Source of the DNA: Teichococcus vastitatis
GTDB lineage: Bacteria; Pseudomonadota; Alphaproteobacteria; Acetobacterales; Acetobacteraceae
Assembly (NCBI RefSeq): GCF_003604215.1
Contig: NZ_QXGS01000013.1
Span: forward strand, 20,677-84,676
DNA: 64,000 bases
Reading direction: 5' to 3'
How positions within the stretch are numbered: the stretch's first letter is position 1; the number at the start of each line of letters is the position of its first letter. The notes beneath the pieces are model-generated. The model worked only from the letters and a program-made list of their open reading frames with translations. It did no database searches and had not been told where the DNA came from. The translations under genes were made by a program, and so were the position numbers. Positions 63,894 through 64,000 of the stretch are shown here, piece after piece.

Positions 63894-64000
63894 ATGTTAC
63901 AAAGCGAATGGCTTCCTGATTCCTACATCCTGATTCTCACCGGCTTCGGCGTGCTGATCGCCCTGGTGGCCTGGTTGCCGCTGGCCCTGAAGCGGCTGCC
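63894..64000 (+). CDS. Start of a probable CPA1-type cation:proton antiporter (cut by window edge)
   Basis: Only about 35 codons are visible, from the ATG at 63894 to the window edge. The product begins MLQSEWLPDSYILILTGFG and continues as the first hydrophobic helix (VLIALVAWLPLALKRLP), in the manner of sodium/proton antiporters of the CPA1 group. The evidence is thin; a different multi-helix transporter is possible. Confidence 0.45.
   Translation, partial: MLQSEWLPDSYILILTGFGVLIALVAWLPLALKRL

Overview
The window is a 64 kb piece of a chromosome with very high GC. It comes from an alphaproteobacterium, most likely an Acetobacteraceae member close to Roseomonas. Supporting signs are the rplM-rpsI-argC order, the block glyA-nrdR-ribD-ribE-ribB-ribH-nusB-thiL, the pairing of a ubiquinol-cytochrome c chaperone with yceD opposite bamE, the Mg-type HemB, the class I PHA synthase, and several substrate-binding proteins without their own permeases. 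I see no rRNA, tRNA, CRISPR array, insertion sequence or prophage gene. About 64 protein genes are supported, mostly closely packed, with many 4-base stop/start overlaps.

Layout. 1-5.3 kb (minus): recJ (cut by the window edge), glpX, hom and a PLP aminotransferase. 5.4-10.6 kb: a proline-rich lipoprotein, phaC (plus), a DEAD-box helicase, hsp20 with a ROSE-like leader, and rpmE. 11-16.4 kb: pdxY, a family-5 solute-binding protein, two related lipoproteins, a gamma-carbonic-anhydrase-fold protein and argC. 16.5-19.6 kb: rpsI/rplM with a clear promoter, an AbrB-type membrane protein and an extensin-like protein. 19.7-24.6 kb (plus): M20 hydrolase, CapA-like protein, a second family-5 binding protein and an SRAP protein. 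24.6-31.6 kb: uraH overlapping a flavoprotein that may be a urate hydroxylase, then a Bug-type binding protein divergent from a GntR regulator that precedes a sugar-acid dehydratase and a class III aminotransferase. 31.6-38 kb: a MetX-like hydrolase with signs of frameshifting, a guanidinium exporter (gdx) behind a guanidine-II riboswitch, a carbamoylase-type M20 hydrolase, MarR, DUF882, yceD, a cytochrome bc1 chaperone and bamE. 38-47 kb (minus): MFS, thiL, nusB, the riboflavin genes, a GNAT, nrdR, glyA and rpiB. 47.2-52 kb: metY-hemB, an aldo/keto reductase and an esterase lipoprotein. 52.4-60 kb: a malonate-use cluster (GntR, malonyl-CoA decarboxylase, MatC carrier, class III CoA-transferase, then a metallo-hydrolase) divergent from an aldehyde dehydrogenase. 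60-64 kb: an AmpG-like permease, a Fes-like esterase, an ECF41-type sigma factor with its AhpD-like partner, and the start of a probable cation/proton antiporter.

How parts work together. The riboflavin block supplies every step except GTP cyclohydrolase II, because the RibA-like half of RibB has lost its zinc cysteines. The malonate cluster lacks a malonyl-CoA synthetase and carries a CoA-transferase where one would be expected. The strongest non-coding finds are the guanidine-II riboswitch before gdx (two ACGA-capped hairpins) and the ROSE-like thermometer hairpin over the hsp20 ribosome binding site.
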